Shown piece by piece: positions 34,949 to 44,874 of a stretch of 64,000 nt of DNA (the stretch's first letter is position 1; each line of letters starts with the position of its first letter). The notes below the pieces were generated by a model. That model did not search any database and was not told the DNA's origin. It saw nothing but the letters and a program-made list of their open reading frames with translations. This DNA comes from Varanus komodoensis. Lineage: Eukaryota; Chordata; Lepidosauria; Squamata; Varanidae. The position numbers and the translations under genes are program-made. The stretch lies in NCBI RefSeq assembly GCF_004798865.1, contig NW_025335761.1:14746417-14810416 (forward strand). The letters run 5' to 3'.

Positions 34949-35036
34949 ATATGTGTGATGCACAGAGGCCACGACAAAGAAAAGCAGGTTGCTTACCTGT
35001 AACTGATGTTCTTCGAGTGGCCACCTGTGCATTCAC
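34949..35036 (+). repeat. Internal complementary region of the DIRS element (circle-junction copy)
   Basis: The first part ('catatgtgtgatgcacagag', then 'gccacgacaaagaa') is the reverse complement of the left terminus at 31028-31062. The second ('aagcaggttgcttacctgta', then 'ttcttcgagtggcca') is the reverse complement of the right terminus at 35306-35364. The two are directly abutted, as the DIRS1 replication model predicts. Confidence 0.9.
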
Positions 35037-35183
35037 ACAACCCACCCACCGGCCCCACTCGGTGTGGGTGAGTGGAAATGTTATTCATTGGTACCGTGTC
35101 TTAGTACTTAGGGTACCGATGGTGATAATACTTATTGTAATATCATTACAGCTGTTAGGGGGTGAACGTTTGGTCTTCAAGAC

Positions 35184-35364
35184 TGAGCAAAATGGCGGAC
35201 ACTCCTCTCTATTTATACCACTGTGGGGAGGGGAGGGGAGTTTTCCCGCCAAACCGTTAGCTTTCTAAACTTCCGGCCTAGACACTGCATAGGTGCAGCA
35301 CCCATATGTGTGAATGCAAAGATGGCCACTCGAAGAACATCAGTTACAGGTAAGCAACCTGCTT
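35184..35364 (-). repeat. Right inverted terminal repeat of the DIRS element
   Basis: It is the inverted partner of 31026-31181: 'tgagcaaaatggc', 'atttataccac', 'cccgccaaaccgttagcttt', 'ttccggcctag', 'gtgcagcacccatatgtgtg'. The right arm extends about 25 bp further than the left ('gttacaggtaagcaacctgc'), as in DIRS elements with split terminal repeats. Confidence 0.9.
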
Positions 35365-35365
35365 T

Positions 35366-36096
35366 TTTTCTCAAGGAGGAAGGAAAAGGTCAAGAAGTAC
35401 TTCCTGACCTGGATGGATTTTTGATTTGGCTTTCTTAACTGATACCACAGAGCGTTCGGATGCATTGAATGTAAGGTTGCAAGGGAAAGGAAAGCATGTG
35501 TGTGACATGTATTCTAAACTGAAAGGTTTTGAAGGAAAATTAAACATTTTTGTGAAGTAAGTTAAAGTAACTTAATTTCAAACTTCTCATCCTGCAATGA
35601 ACTAAAATTTGAGAAGGATGGAAATTTACAATTCAATGTTGAAAGACACACCAAAGCACTGAACCTAGTGCAGGAGGGATTCCAGAACAAATTCACTGAT
35701 TGCCGTAAGCATGGAAAGGAAATAAGAATGTTTTAGAATCCATTTGAAGTAGCATCAGAAGATGCAAATAACTTTTTGTTCAGATGGAACTAATTGTTTT
35801 ACAAACCAGTTGTCACCTCACTTTACAAAGAAAATAATGTGTTACATTTCTGTCGTGGTCTATCCAATATATTTACCAACCTAAAGAAATTTGCTGCAGG
35901 CATCTTCAGTCTTTGGCACCACATACATCTGTGAACAAACTTTTTCTATGATGAAAACTGTGAAATACAAGTATAGGTCAAGACTTCCAGATGAACAATT
36001 GCATCACGTTTTAAGGTTATGTGTCAGAAACCTTGACTTGGGCATTAATGCCTTGGCTAACAGAAAACAACTACAAAAAATCACACTGACTAGATA
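35366..36096 (+). pseudogene. hAT transposase, C-terminal part downstream of the insertion
   Basis: This continues the transposase cut at 31025. Broken pieces include a stretch like 'LTDTTERLNALNVRLQGKGK' (about 35436-35500; family 'LCDITxHLNxLNLQLQGxxQ') and 'LVQEGFQNKFTDCRKHGKEI' (about 35668-35730; family 'LEEEFxxRFQDFR'). The final frame, 35891-36097, has 'FGTTYICEQTFSMMKTVK' and 'SRLPDEQLHHVLRL', matching the hAT C-terminal dimerisation domain ('FGSTYVCEQLFSxMKxxK...SxLTDEHLxxxLRV'). Stops and frameshifts are present upstream of this last block. The 3' UTR and terminal repeat follow to 36310. Confidence 0.82.
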
Positions 36097-36310
36097 AACA
36101 TGTTTAGCTACATAAAAGGATTGCACAGTAAAATATTGTTCCAAAATGGATTGCATTCAAGTTAATAGTTTTTGTTGACATCTGAATGTTTATTTTCGAT
36201 CTAAATCAGTAGGTTAATACTTTTGTTACATTTTGATTTAAGATGTGGTCATCCCTTAGGCAGTGGGCACTCTAATATTGCCCCCATGTTCAGATGGTTG
36301 GGAACCACTG

Positions 36311-38039
36311 TTCTAAGGACACTTCTTGTAAAAGGGCATGTATAGACAAAGGAAAAGGGGGCAATTGATTTCAGGAAAAAAGTCTTATTCAGAAAGAGTC
36401 ATGGGAGTCTGCTAGATGGGAAATGTGCAAGCAAAAAGACAACTAGGCCAGGAGGTTAGATGTCATAGGGCTCCCTGGCTGTTATTTTAGCAAGTGCTAT
36501 TTTTTGTCCAGTTACACGGAATGCAACATCTTTCAAAATGACTTTTTGTATAGAAGATTCCAGTTCATAAAAAATATACTTAATATTCTATAGTAAATGT
36601 AGTTTGTGACTGTTGGATACAAAAAGAACAAGAAGTCCTTCTTCCGCATTCATTCAACTTTTTCTGGCCAACTACACAGCCTTGATGCCAAGGAAGCCCA
36701 TGCACCTTCCAGGATATGGCCATATGGATTATGCAAAAAGCATGTACAATCCAAATAGATGATTGCAAGGAACTCCACACACACACAAGCACACCAGGGC
36801 AAGTTGTGCACTTCTGCACTGCATCATCCCAGTTTTAGACTTTGTTGGCCATTCTAACTCTTAGCTGGCAAAGCCACTTTTCCTCCAAGCTAAGGGGTTT
36901 GGGACTGCTTACAGGAGGCAACAGGCAAGGAAGGCCTCTGGCACGCCATTTACTATGTGAGGAGCCGATGTGGCTATGTTTTCTTTTGTCTGAACCTCAC
37001 TGCCTACAATGGCCCAGAGCAAGTGCAATTGCCCAGTAACAATTGGCTAGGCAGATCTCTGCAGAATCAGGCATGCTCCAAGAAAGCCAAGTGGCAATGG
37101 TCATGTTAGATAATTTTGAGCTCTGGATTTAATGAAAATAATGAGCAGATTGTGGAAAGAATGGTGGGCATATCATCTCTAGTTTAAAAAGCTAGTACTT
37201 TTATTCTGTCCTCCATGTTATTCTGCTAAGGGAGTGAATAACAAGGTCTCCAAGAAACGGTAAGGCTACTGATTTCAGAGGGGAGAAGAGGGAAGACTTT
37301 TGTTAAAGTAAATGATGGAAACAGGGACAATGCTAGCAATCCGGGGCAGAACTGGAATGGGACCCAGTGTTCCCAGGTAGACCTCTGTCAACACCCCCAG
37401 GCCCACCTTATGTGAATGTTAACAGCCATGCCTTACCTAGCTCTAATATCATTTTCAGGAATCCTCTTACAATTTGGAGAGAGCATATCGCAAGCAGCAG
37501 AGCTGTAGATGCTGCAAGATTAAGATTAATTTCTTTTGCAATTGTCTGTTACTATGGGGCAAGGCTGCAGCCCCTGCTTCTTTGGTTTTGGACAGCATAT
37601 GCTTAGGATGCCATTTTCTTAGTTACTGTAAACCAGCTTTGGAAAAATGAAGCCTTTGAACTGTGTTTCCCAAACAAGCACATAGCTGGTAACAAAAAGG
37701 CAGACAGCTTTTTAGAAAAGGCTTTCTTCTTCTTTTATGTTTTGAATTCTGAGTGATTTGCTAACAGGCTTACTTTTGCACCCTGCATTACTGGTAAATG
37801 GAGATATTAGTTTTGAATGAGAAATTATGAGAACAATCCTATGCACCCTAGACAATGTCTGAATGCCTATAGAAAGTTGTGATTGCTCTCCCATCCCATC
37901 ATGCCACAGACTTAGCTACCCTGGGTGGGGCAATATGAGCTGCCTCCTTCCTCAGTCACTGCAGAAACTTCTTCAGATGTTCTTTTTCAAGGTCAAAGCT
38001 GCAACTCAAAAGATAATGGGGAGTAGGGTAGAGGTCTAT
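36311..38039. other. Non-coding stretch, nothing recognised
   Basis: No gene or transposon recognised. A short (AC)n run is at 36778-36788. Frames such as 37367-37606 show no family resemblance. Confidence 0.4.
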
Positions 38040-38226
38040 TTTGGTTCTGTTTAATTCTGATAACTTATTTATGAATTTTTTATCACTAGTCTTTTGTAAT
38101 TGTGGGTTGTCATGTTGTGTACTGTTCTTATGCTGTTTCTGGATTTTAATATGTAAGCCACCCAGAGAGCCTTTAGCTACTGGGACAGTATATCAATCAA
38201 TCGATCGATCAATCAAATAAATAACT
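38040..38226 (+). mobile_element. L2-type LINE 3' tail
   Basis: An AT-rich 3' UTR ends with 'gtaagccacccagagagcct' and a '...gtatatcaatcaatcgatcg' tandem tail, which resembles the L2 terminus ('gtaagccgcccagagxxcx...ggxcggtatataaatxxaataaata'). There is no coding part. Confidence 0.6.
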
Positions 38227-39316
38227 TTGCTGTCCTCATCCCCCCTCCTCTGTAATACTTAAGGTTTTTCTTATCTAGCACATCCTGAAAGTGCCTATTT
38301 GGAGAAAGTTGTATGTCTTAAATTGTGCTGAGGGGTTGCATTAGACAATGTAACAACTACTTAAGCCGTAAGTTTCTACACATTTCTCATTAGGATAAGT
38401 TTTTTATTAGTTCCACCAGTTATGGCAAACATAAATGTTGGAAACTATGTTGCCTACCTTAATTATGATTAATAATATTATTATAAGAAAAATGCATGCT
38501 GTACTTTAGGTTATTAACATCACTTTGAAATCACTTAAGTAGATAAAATGTAAAAGAGGCAGTTTTCATAGCTTCATGTGTTTGACTGCAAGTATGCTAT
38601 AGATGGGAAAAGGCTTTATTGTATACAAGAAGGATGATGACATGAGCATGAAAAATAATTTTGGACCCATGTATATTTAAAGTCAGAAGGGAAAGCATTC
38701 CAGATGTTTTTGGGAAGGTTAAGGACTCTTGCTTTCACCATATGGTTTTCTTTAAAGGTATTTATATTTTCAAAATCTGCATTGTATTACATTTGAAGCT
38801 GAAATTAAAGCTGCTGAAGTATTTGGCTACATTTCAGAAGAATAGCCTTTGAAACAATTCAGTAATGTGGAAAAGTACTTAAAAGGGTAGCTATTAGAAT
38901 CTTACTCTTTACTCTCTAGAATGTGTTAAAACCCCAACAAGTTTAGAGCATGTGTTGCATGTTCTGACTGATTCCTCTTTGCTTATTGATTGATTTTTAA
39001 TGACTTGATATATGAACATTTACATTCAATTCAATTGAGAAATGCTGTAACCTGCTCCATTTCAAGTTGCTTGCTTCAGTTTATCAATGTTACGGGTTTT
39101 TTTTTGCATATTTTAATGTTCTAAGAAGTTGCTCTTTATTGCTCTGAAATCTGTTTGATGAAATGCAGTAGATAAATATTTCTAACAAATGAATATATGT
39201 TTGTTACTGATGGGTTTTGGCCAAATGACCATCAGAAACTATTATTTAATTAAAACATGGTGATTGTGATGCCCTAAGCCTTGTTATGTCACTCTACACT
39301 AAGAGCTGATAAACCT
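38227..39316. other. AT-rich non-coding stretch, nothing recognised
   Basis: About 1.1 kb without recognised features. Confidence 0.4.
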
Positions 39317-39412
39317 CATGAGCATGTAATGAGCAGAGCCGTCTGGAGCTGTGGGTCAGACTAGATGGCCCAGGAGACCCATTCTGTCTTGCTGTGTTTC
39401 TATGTTGTTATA
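39317..39412 (+). mobile_element. CR1 3' end fragment
   Basis: 'gagcagagccgtctggagct' followed by 'gtcagactagatggccc' and 'gtgtttctatgttg' matches the 3' UTR of the CR1 at 1092-1171. About 95 bp only, a severely 5'-truncated insertion. Confidence 0.85.
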
Positions 39413-39449
39413 GTTACAAACACAGATTTTGAACTAATATATCCCATAA

Positions 39450-39945
39450 TAACATAGCAGTCAAGGTGCTTGTTTTGAAATATAAAACCCTAAACGGCTT
39501 AGGCCTTGGTTATCTAAAGGACCGTCAACATCCATTTATACCTACCCGGCCTCTGAGTTCAATGCAGGGGGCACTTTTGCAGGAGTTATCCCTCAGCGAG
39601 GTAAAATGGGTGGCTAACAGAAAGAGGGCCTTTTCTGCTGCTGTTCCCCATGTTTGGAATGCTCTCCCTAAAGAGAGATTTGCCTGGCATCATCTTTGTA
39701 TTCTTTTCTGTGCCAGGCATAGACTTGTCTTTTTAAAAGTTATTTTAATATCTGATTTCTTCCATCGATGCCACTATGACCTATGGGGTAAGTTAATTTA
39801 TTGGAATTTTATATTTGTACTCATTTATAAATTAATTGGGTTATTACTGTTTACAGTTTTATTGCTGAGTTGTTTGGATGTTGTTATTTTGGTATTGTGA
39901 GCCACTAGGGATGCTGTTGGTGGAATAGGTGGTATATAAATATTA
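39450..39945 (+). mobile_element. L2-type LINE fragment, RT C-terminus and 3' tail
   Basis: The frame from 39466 (GTG) to 39900 starts with 'VLKYKTLNGLGLGYLKDR', the L2 block 'VLxYKALNGLGPxYLxDR', then has 'NRKRAFSAAVPHVWNALPKE' (family 'xRRAFSVxAPxLWNxLPxE'). Past about 39700 it reads into AT-rich 3' UTR and ends near 'ggtggtatataaatattaga'. An intact L2 ORF2 is about ten times longer; this is a 5'-truncated end. Confidence 0.75.
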
Positions 39946-39976
39946 GAAAGGAAGGAAGGTCACAGTGTACTCGAGT

Positions 39977-40066
39977 TGAGCAGGGCTGTCAAGTACAGGA
40001 CATCCTGGAGGAGATTCATTCATTGGGGTTCCTTAATTCAGAGACAATTCAATGGCTTGTAACGAC
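39977..40066 (+). repeat. BovB/SINE-type 3' tail fragment (copy 2)
   Basis: 'gagcagggctgtcaagtaca' then 'ggacatcctggaggagattc' and 'attggggttccttaattcag' parallel the tails at 1487-1575 and 47944-48032, ending in 'ggcttgtaacgacac'. Only the tail part remains. Confidence 0.5.
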
Positions 40067-40443
40067 ACAAAAAGACCCCTGACAGGACACATATTTGCAT
40101 AAAATAAACACATGCTAATTTCTATACACATACTCACATTTAGAAATGATTACTCAAATTTCAATGAAGAAGCAAATCTCCTGTCTGTATTATTCAGCTG
40201 AATTGTACTCCATCTGGGATTACTCCAATCAGTTCTTCAAATAAGTTAGCTATTACTGTCATTAATTTCCCACCCAAATAATCCAGTTCCTGCCCCAAAA
40301 TCATTTTGCCTTGATTTAATTATGTCTGTATCATAACTTAATTACTCCTTCATAAAATGTAAAATAGATAAGCTACAGTGTCACAATTCACTTGGGAGGC
40401 AAGGACATCTTTCTGTGAAATGAGGTTGCTGGTGATGGCTGGT

Positions 40444-40474
<31 letters not shown>

Positions 40475-40985
40475 CCAGCTTAGCTGAGATGCTTTCTTTT
40501 ACTTTGTTGTTTCAGTTTGGAATCAATTTTTTTCACATGGGCAGAAGCTACTCCCATGAATTGGAGGGGTTGCTCCTTTGTTTTATGCAACTTTTTAGCA
40601 GCTCTCATAGAAAATACGCTATATCACAGCAAAACATGTTAAGCTCCAATAAAGACTGTATTTTATGAATTGCCATTTTGGTTATTTGTCTCTGGGAAGA
40701 TCCGACCTATAAAAGTCCATGAGCAAATTTTTCTTTGAGGTGAATGTCAGATTGCAGCTCTGTGCATTCCATTTGAAAATTGGCAGGTAACATATTTATG
40801 TCGGCTGAAAATGGAGTCTACAATATACCAAAATAGTGATTACTTTCCCAGAAATCTTGAAATTTGTTTTCAAATTCTTGTATCAAATCGAAAAACAAGA
40901 GTCCATATTTTTTGCTGTTCACAGGACTGTTTAGCCAACATGTAGAAATGTATAAAAATGTTTGCAACAGTATGTTGAAATTCTA
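40067..40985. other. Non-coding stretch, only a microsatellite recognised
   Basis: No gene or transposon recognised apart from the (CTGC)n array at 40442-40476. Confidence 0.35.
40442..40476 (+). repeat. (TGCC)n microsatellite
   Basis: About eight perfect copies of the tetranucleotide TGCC, which encode an accidental Leu-Pro-Ala-Cys repeat in one frame. Confidence 0.97.
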
Positions 40986-41334
40986 TAGTAGCTGCATTTC
41001 ACTCGCCAAGTCACCATGAGCACATGTAACGTCTGATGGTGTCAATTCTTCTGTCTGCTCTTGGAAGAGAACACGCTGGAAGCCGTACATCAACGTAAAA
41101 CTGAAGCCATGAATGCGTACAAATAGCAAGAGTATGCATATATTTATTTTACGTGACATCGCAAAACAAAGTTGTTGGGTACAATGTTCATGCTTGTGAA
41201 CTGCGCAATCGAGTTACCAAAAAAAAGGCAAAAAAATCTCAATGTTTTAAGTAAGTTTATGATTTTGTGTTGGGCTGCATTCATAACCATCCTGGGTCAC
41301 ATGTGGCCCACAGCCCGTGGATTGGACACCCCGG
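40986..41334 (-). mobile_element. hAT-type transposon end fragment
   Basis: The right end 'ggattggacaccccg' is the reverse complement of a hAT-like terminus of the form 'caggggtgtccaa'. The adjoining 'ggtcacatgtggcccacagc' and the AT-rich block at 41215-41275 are typical of a widespread vertebrate hAT family whose end contains 'gggccacat' and 'aaaaaaaxgcaaaaaaa'-like tracts. No matching left terminus was found, so the left boundary is approximate. Confidence 0.6.
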
Positions 41335-41670
41335 TCTAGAACTAGTATGCTGATATGGATCATTGCAGCCAATGCCATTTTTGGAGTCTTCTTGGGCATG
41401 GCCATGGAAACAATATGCATAAAAGTACCACAGTGTACTGCGCATTTGAAATCAGACCCTCCAGGCAATGGGCAATGTTGTGCTCCTGTGTTGGGGCAGA
41501 CGGCTCTGAAAGGAAGCAGAAATGAGGTGGTTTCCCTTTTCAGGGAACTTGGCATTCTAACATTTGAGGGCTGTGTGCAGTTCAATAGGCAACCTTGGGT
41601 TCCCTACCACTTCCTCATGGCAGTTGATCGGTATGCTGCTCCTCATCCCCAGCACATACTTCATCTGTGA
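41317..41670 (+). other. Orphan open frame of 117 codons (unrecognised)
   Basis: An ATG-initiated frame of 117 residues overlapping the end of a hAT remnant. Residues 10-30 are hydrophobic ('MLIWIIAANAIFGVFLGMAM') and could form a membrane segment. Six Cys/His positions are scattered without a recognisable pattern. The opposite strand is also open over much of the same span (41247-41585), which speaks against selection for one product and more for a stop-poor stretch of balanced composition. I do not recognise the protein. It could be part of an unrecognised repeat, a decayed exon, or chance. Confidence 0.25.
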
Positions 41671-41679
41671 TTTCCATAG

Positions 41680-42086
41680 GTTTGTAGGGGATGGGGTATG
41701 AGGCAAGACTGAGGGAACTGGGTCTCTTCAGCCTGGAGAAGAGGAGACTCAGAGGGGATATGTTGGTGACATACAGGTATGTGAGGGGATGTCACATGGA
41801 GACCTGTTCTCCCCTGCAGAGGAAGGCAGGACGCGCTCCAACCGAGCAAAGCTCAGGGAATCAAGGTTCCATTTAGATGCCAGGAAGCACTTCCTGACAG
41901 TTAGGACCCCGAGGGTGAGGAATGGGCTTCCACGAGAGGTCGTTGAGGCCCCATCGGTGAGGGTTTTCAAAGATATGCTGGACGTGCACATGGTGGGCAT
42001 GTCCTGAGCGGAGCCGGCTGGTGCCAGAGGTCAGACTAGATGGCCCGGGAGGCCCCTTCTGACTTGCTCTGTGTCTATGTTTCTAA
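41680..42086 (+). mobile_element. CR1 LINE, 5'-truncated copy (ORF2 end and 3' tail)
   Basis: Collinear with 760-1171 of the first CR1: '[18 protein letters not shown]' is encoded from about 41709, the ending 'FKDMLDVHMVGMS' stops at about 42005, and the 3' UTR follows with 'gtcagactagatggccc' and a 'tgtgtctatgtttcta' tail. About 10 bp are missing near 41800 relative to the first copy, which shifts the frame, so the two halves read in different frames. The 5' end at about 41680 joins unrelated sequence, a typical truncated insertion. Confidence 0.88.
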
Positions 42087-42733
42087 GTCAGTGGCAACAT
42101 GAAGCACTTTGCCCCAGATATAGGATTAAGTCAAAAAGACCCAAGGCTGTGGCCCCACCAGCAGCTTTTGCCAACACCTCAGCTTCCTCCTTGTGTTTAC
42201 CACTGAACAGCATCCTGTTTGCTCCATAAACTAATAAAATCAAGAATTCTCAATGCCAAAAGGGAATGGTGAGAATAGTACTCCCTGACTTGTTTTATTC
42301 ATGAGGCATATGAATTTTTTCAATTAAGCAATACATTTAGAAAGGAACCTAAACTTCATTTAAAAATTCCAGCTAAACATTGTTCTGCAGTCTTTTCATT
42401 AAGCTGCATCAAAGTGTAAGAGGTGTTTTTTTTGGTCATGAAAGTACCTGCTGTCTTTTGAAAGCAAAGAAGAAAAAAAAGAGGAGAGAGAAGAAGAAAT
42501 ACACATTTCTTTGTTTAATACTTTGGTTCTTTGATTCATGGTAGCAACAGCAAGTTGAGTCCATTGGCTCCAGCTAAGATGACATTGGAAGCCTTACAGG
42601 ATGGCAAACCTGATTATTAATGATGGAGTAATACTCAAGAGGAGATCATTATAGGACTCTGAAATTGTTTACATATCAGGACTCAAGAAGCTTTGTGGTG
42701 CATCCCACCAAAAATCTTCAGTTGTGCAAGTTT
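42087..42733. other. Non-coding stretch with a purine-rich run
   Basis: No gene recognised. A purine-rich run (A/G) is at 42464-42500. Confidence 0.35.
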
Positions 42734-42734
42734 T

Positions 42735-42828
42735 CTATGTGAGGCTCCATGCAGCTATGGAGCCTATATATGCATATATAGATGCCCACTTGAAGAACTA
42801 CAAGAAATCTTGTTTTCCACTGGCTCCA
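42735..42828 (+). repeat. Possible DIRS terminal-repeat fragment
   Basis: 'gcatatatagatgcccactt' followed by 'gaagaactacaagaaatctt' resembles the right terminus of the DIRS elements at 35318-35364 and 7893-7945 ('gatggccactcgaagaacat', 'cagttacaggtaag'). No other element part lies nearby, so this would be an isolated terminal-repeat remnant of a third subfamily. The match is imperfect. Confidence 0.4.
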
Positions 42829-44190
42829 GGGAAGTATCCTATTTGAATGCTAAGATCATCCGCAGAAGTCCTTCTCAGGGACTTTCCATGCTGACTGCAG
42901 GGGGCAGGGGCGAAATGGTTCATTGGGATTCAGAGTCCTACCTCCAGTATGACTTGCCAGACAAAGAAGTCATAGAATTGAGCCCAAAGTGACATTTTTA
43001 TGAATCAAAACTTCCCTGATGATGGTCTTTAATATCAGGAACAACCCCAACTTCAGTTTCCATCACTTATAAACATGTTCATTGATAAGTACCATACTTT
43101 GAATTTATGCTTACTTTAAATTTACTTAACTCTAAAGTATGAATTAATGCTTACTTCATTCTGGATTTAAAACTGGTGAAGTATCACAGTGGGAATTCAG
43201 CATACATATCTGGGTATAGTGGGTTCAGAATTCTGAATCTGCCATCACAAACTCTGTCATGATCTAATTTATGTGTGAATAAAATGGCAAACTTGACAAG
43301 CTGAGGTTTACATTCCAAGAAATGTCCCAGCTGTAGCCCAGACCTCAGTGATTTACTTTTATCTGAGGCAGTTGCACAGTGAAGCCAAAGAGAACAGATG
43401 TGCTGTCAAAATAAATGAACATTGTTGATCTGTTATACCTTTATAAGAAGCAGAGAGTAATTTACCCAAGGATCCAAGTTTTTTTTTAAATTTATGGAAA
43501 CCCCCTGACTTTGACAGATGCTGCACTTCTACATTCACAAGTTTTCTTGGACTATTTTCATTTTTCCTAGCTGTTGACGTTGATAAGACATTCTTAGATT
43601 TTTTTCTGGTCAAATCCTGGAATTCTGAAAGAAATGGTTCCAGATGTTTGTTGACTGAGCTCCAAATTGGGTAGGATGGATCACAAAGTCATGAAGAACT
43701 ATGGGAAAATGAGACATTTTGTCAATGGTACCTTTTCATGGTCTACTGAAATGTTGGCAAAGGCATGCAAAAAAGCTATTATTGTATAGTCCTAGTTTCA
43801 AAGCATGCATCTTAACTGAAAATGCTTTTCATGTGTATTATGACATATTTTGCTGTTCAGAGCCCTGGTTTCCCAAGGAAACTGCATTTCTTTATTTGGT
43901 TTTCTTTTGGCTTTTTCCACAAACATATATGATATCCTGAGTATCTGGCAAACCTGCCCACTTTAAACTGTAATTTGAGTAAGCTGTGCTTAGTTAATAA
44001 AAATGAGAGGAGAAGAGAAATAAAATAATATTGTAATTGGATATGTAGCTGCATCCCCTTCAGGCTTCTTTGACCTACTCCTGATCACATAAAATTGATC
44101 TGGCATAAAACCCAGAATATACTGTATTCAAATCATTATGAGTAAGTTTGGATGACAGAGCAACCCACCTTGTAAATAAACTGCTCAGTG
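42829..44190. other. Non-coding stretch, nothing recognised
   Basis: About 1.4 kb without a recognised gene or transposon. Confidence 0.4.
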
Positions 44191-44618
44191 TGCGTTGTGA
44201 GCTAGGCTTCTTCCTTTCCTATATTCAAAGCACCAGACCTTTCTTTGCAAAAGTTCTTTATTCATAAAGTGCTTTCTAGAAGCACAGTCACCCAGAATGA
44301 ATTTCAGAGCATGCACAGAGTGGTTCTAAGAAACTCCCCTGTTCCAAGCCCCCTCCCAATAGCTGTACATCTGGGTTATTCTTAGAGGCTGCCTATATAC
44401 CTGGAGAGTCTGGCCTTGAGATAAGCGTCTGCACATCTCTCATCTCAGTGTTTGGCATTGGCCCATGTTGCAAGCCCTCTCCCTGTCCAGATCAGAGTGC
44501 CCCAGGAATGTGTGCCAAGAGCACCTGTCCCTCTCAATCCCAACAGTGTGGGTGGTTTCCATTGAGTGCCTGAAAGACAATTTCACTCACTGTTTTGTAA
44601 CACAACCAAATAAATAAA
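44190..44618 (-). mobile_element. Solo-LTR-like sequence (fossil), minus strand
   Basis: On the minus strand this region parallels the plus-strand sequence at about 58600-59115. It includes an identical 26-bp block (within 44328-44354 here, 58733-58758 there) and a conserved downstream part around a possible AATAAA signal (here the complement at about 44257-44262). Size, a polyadenylation-like motif and dispersed copies without coding parts suit a solo LTR of an endogenous LTR retroelement. Clear terminal TG...CA ends and a target duplication were not established, so the family is unassigned. It looks old. Confidence 0.45.
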
Positions 44619-44739
44619 TGGATAAAAGTGTATGCAAAGCAACCCATATTTGGGCTCTCTTAGTCAGTGTCCATGGATGTTCCCTACTGTACTTTGATAT
44701 TAGGTATTTACCAGGACACTAGCAAGACAAGGCTCCACC

Positions 44740-44870
44740 AGGGCTGGATGATAAACTGAAGGACAGTCCAGACAAGACTGAAACGCTGTTAGTAAGTGGT
44801 TCTGTTCACTGGATTGAGAATGTACCAGAAATGGAAGGGTACAGGAAGTTCACATGTACAGGAAGTGGAA
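44740..44870 (+). mobile_element. L2-type LINE fragment (piece before the CR1-like LINE)
   Basis: The frame reads 'DDKLKDSPDKTETLLVSG' (about 44749-44803), close to the L2 RT block 'xNKLKLNPDKTEVLLVG'. The copy stops where CR1-like sequence begins at about 44875. The fragment at 46130-46725 may be its continuation. Confidence 0.55.
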
Positions 44871-44874
44871 GGGA

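Larger units (their letters stand above)
31026..35364 (+). mobile_element. DIRS-type tyrosine-recombinase retroelement (fossil, broken, younger copy)
   Basis: A 4.3-kb element with inverted terminal repeats (31026-31181 and 35184-35364), a CAA-repeat leader, a gag-like region (about 31440-32030), reverse transcriptase and RNase H parts (about 32490-33400, with a YLDDWL box), a tyrosine recombinase region (about 33860-34900) and an internal complementary region (34949-35036). This order is that of DIRS1-type elements, which integrate through a circular DNA by recombinase rather than by a DDE integrase and make no target duplication. The copy is broken in several places. It is clearly better kept than the one at 5641-7952, and it sits inside a hAT transposase gene, so it is younger than that gene. 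Confidence 0.9.
30410..36310 (+). mobile_element. hAT transposon (GTF2IRD2/ZBED-type transposase), split by a DIRS insertion
   Basis: Two transposase segments (30410-31024 and 35366-36096) belong to one hAT gene interrupted by the DIRS-type element. The right terminus at 36310 reads '...gggaaccactg', the reverse complement of the classic hAT end 'cagtggttccc'. A matching left terminus was not found, so the 5' boundary is approximate and the element may be 5'-truncated. The transposase is of the Charlie-related group that gave rise to the vertebrate genes GTF2IRD2 and ZBED5/FAM200. Stops and frameshifts make it inactive. Confidence 0.8.

Noticed and set aside
40378-40668. Protein with a Leu-Pro-Ala-Cys repeat
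   Set aside because: The repeat is a TGCC microsatellite and the remainder is unrelated AT-rich sequence.
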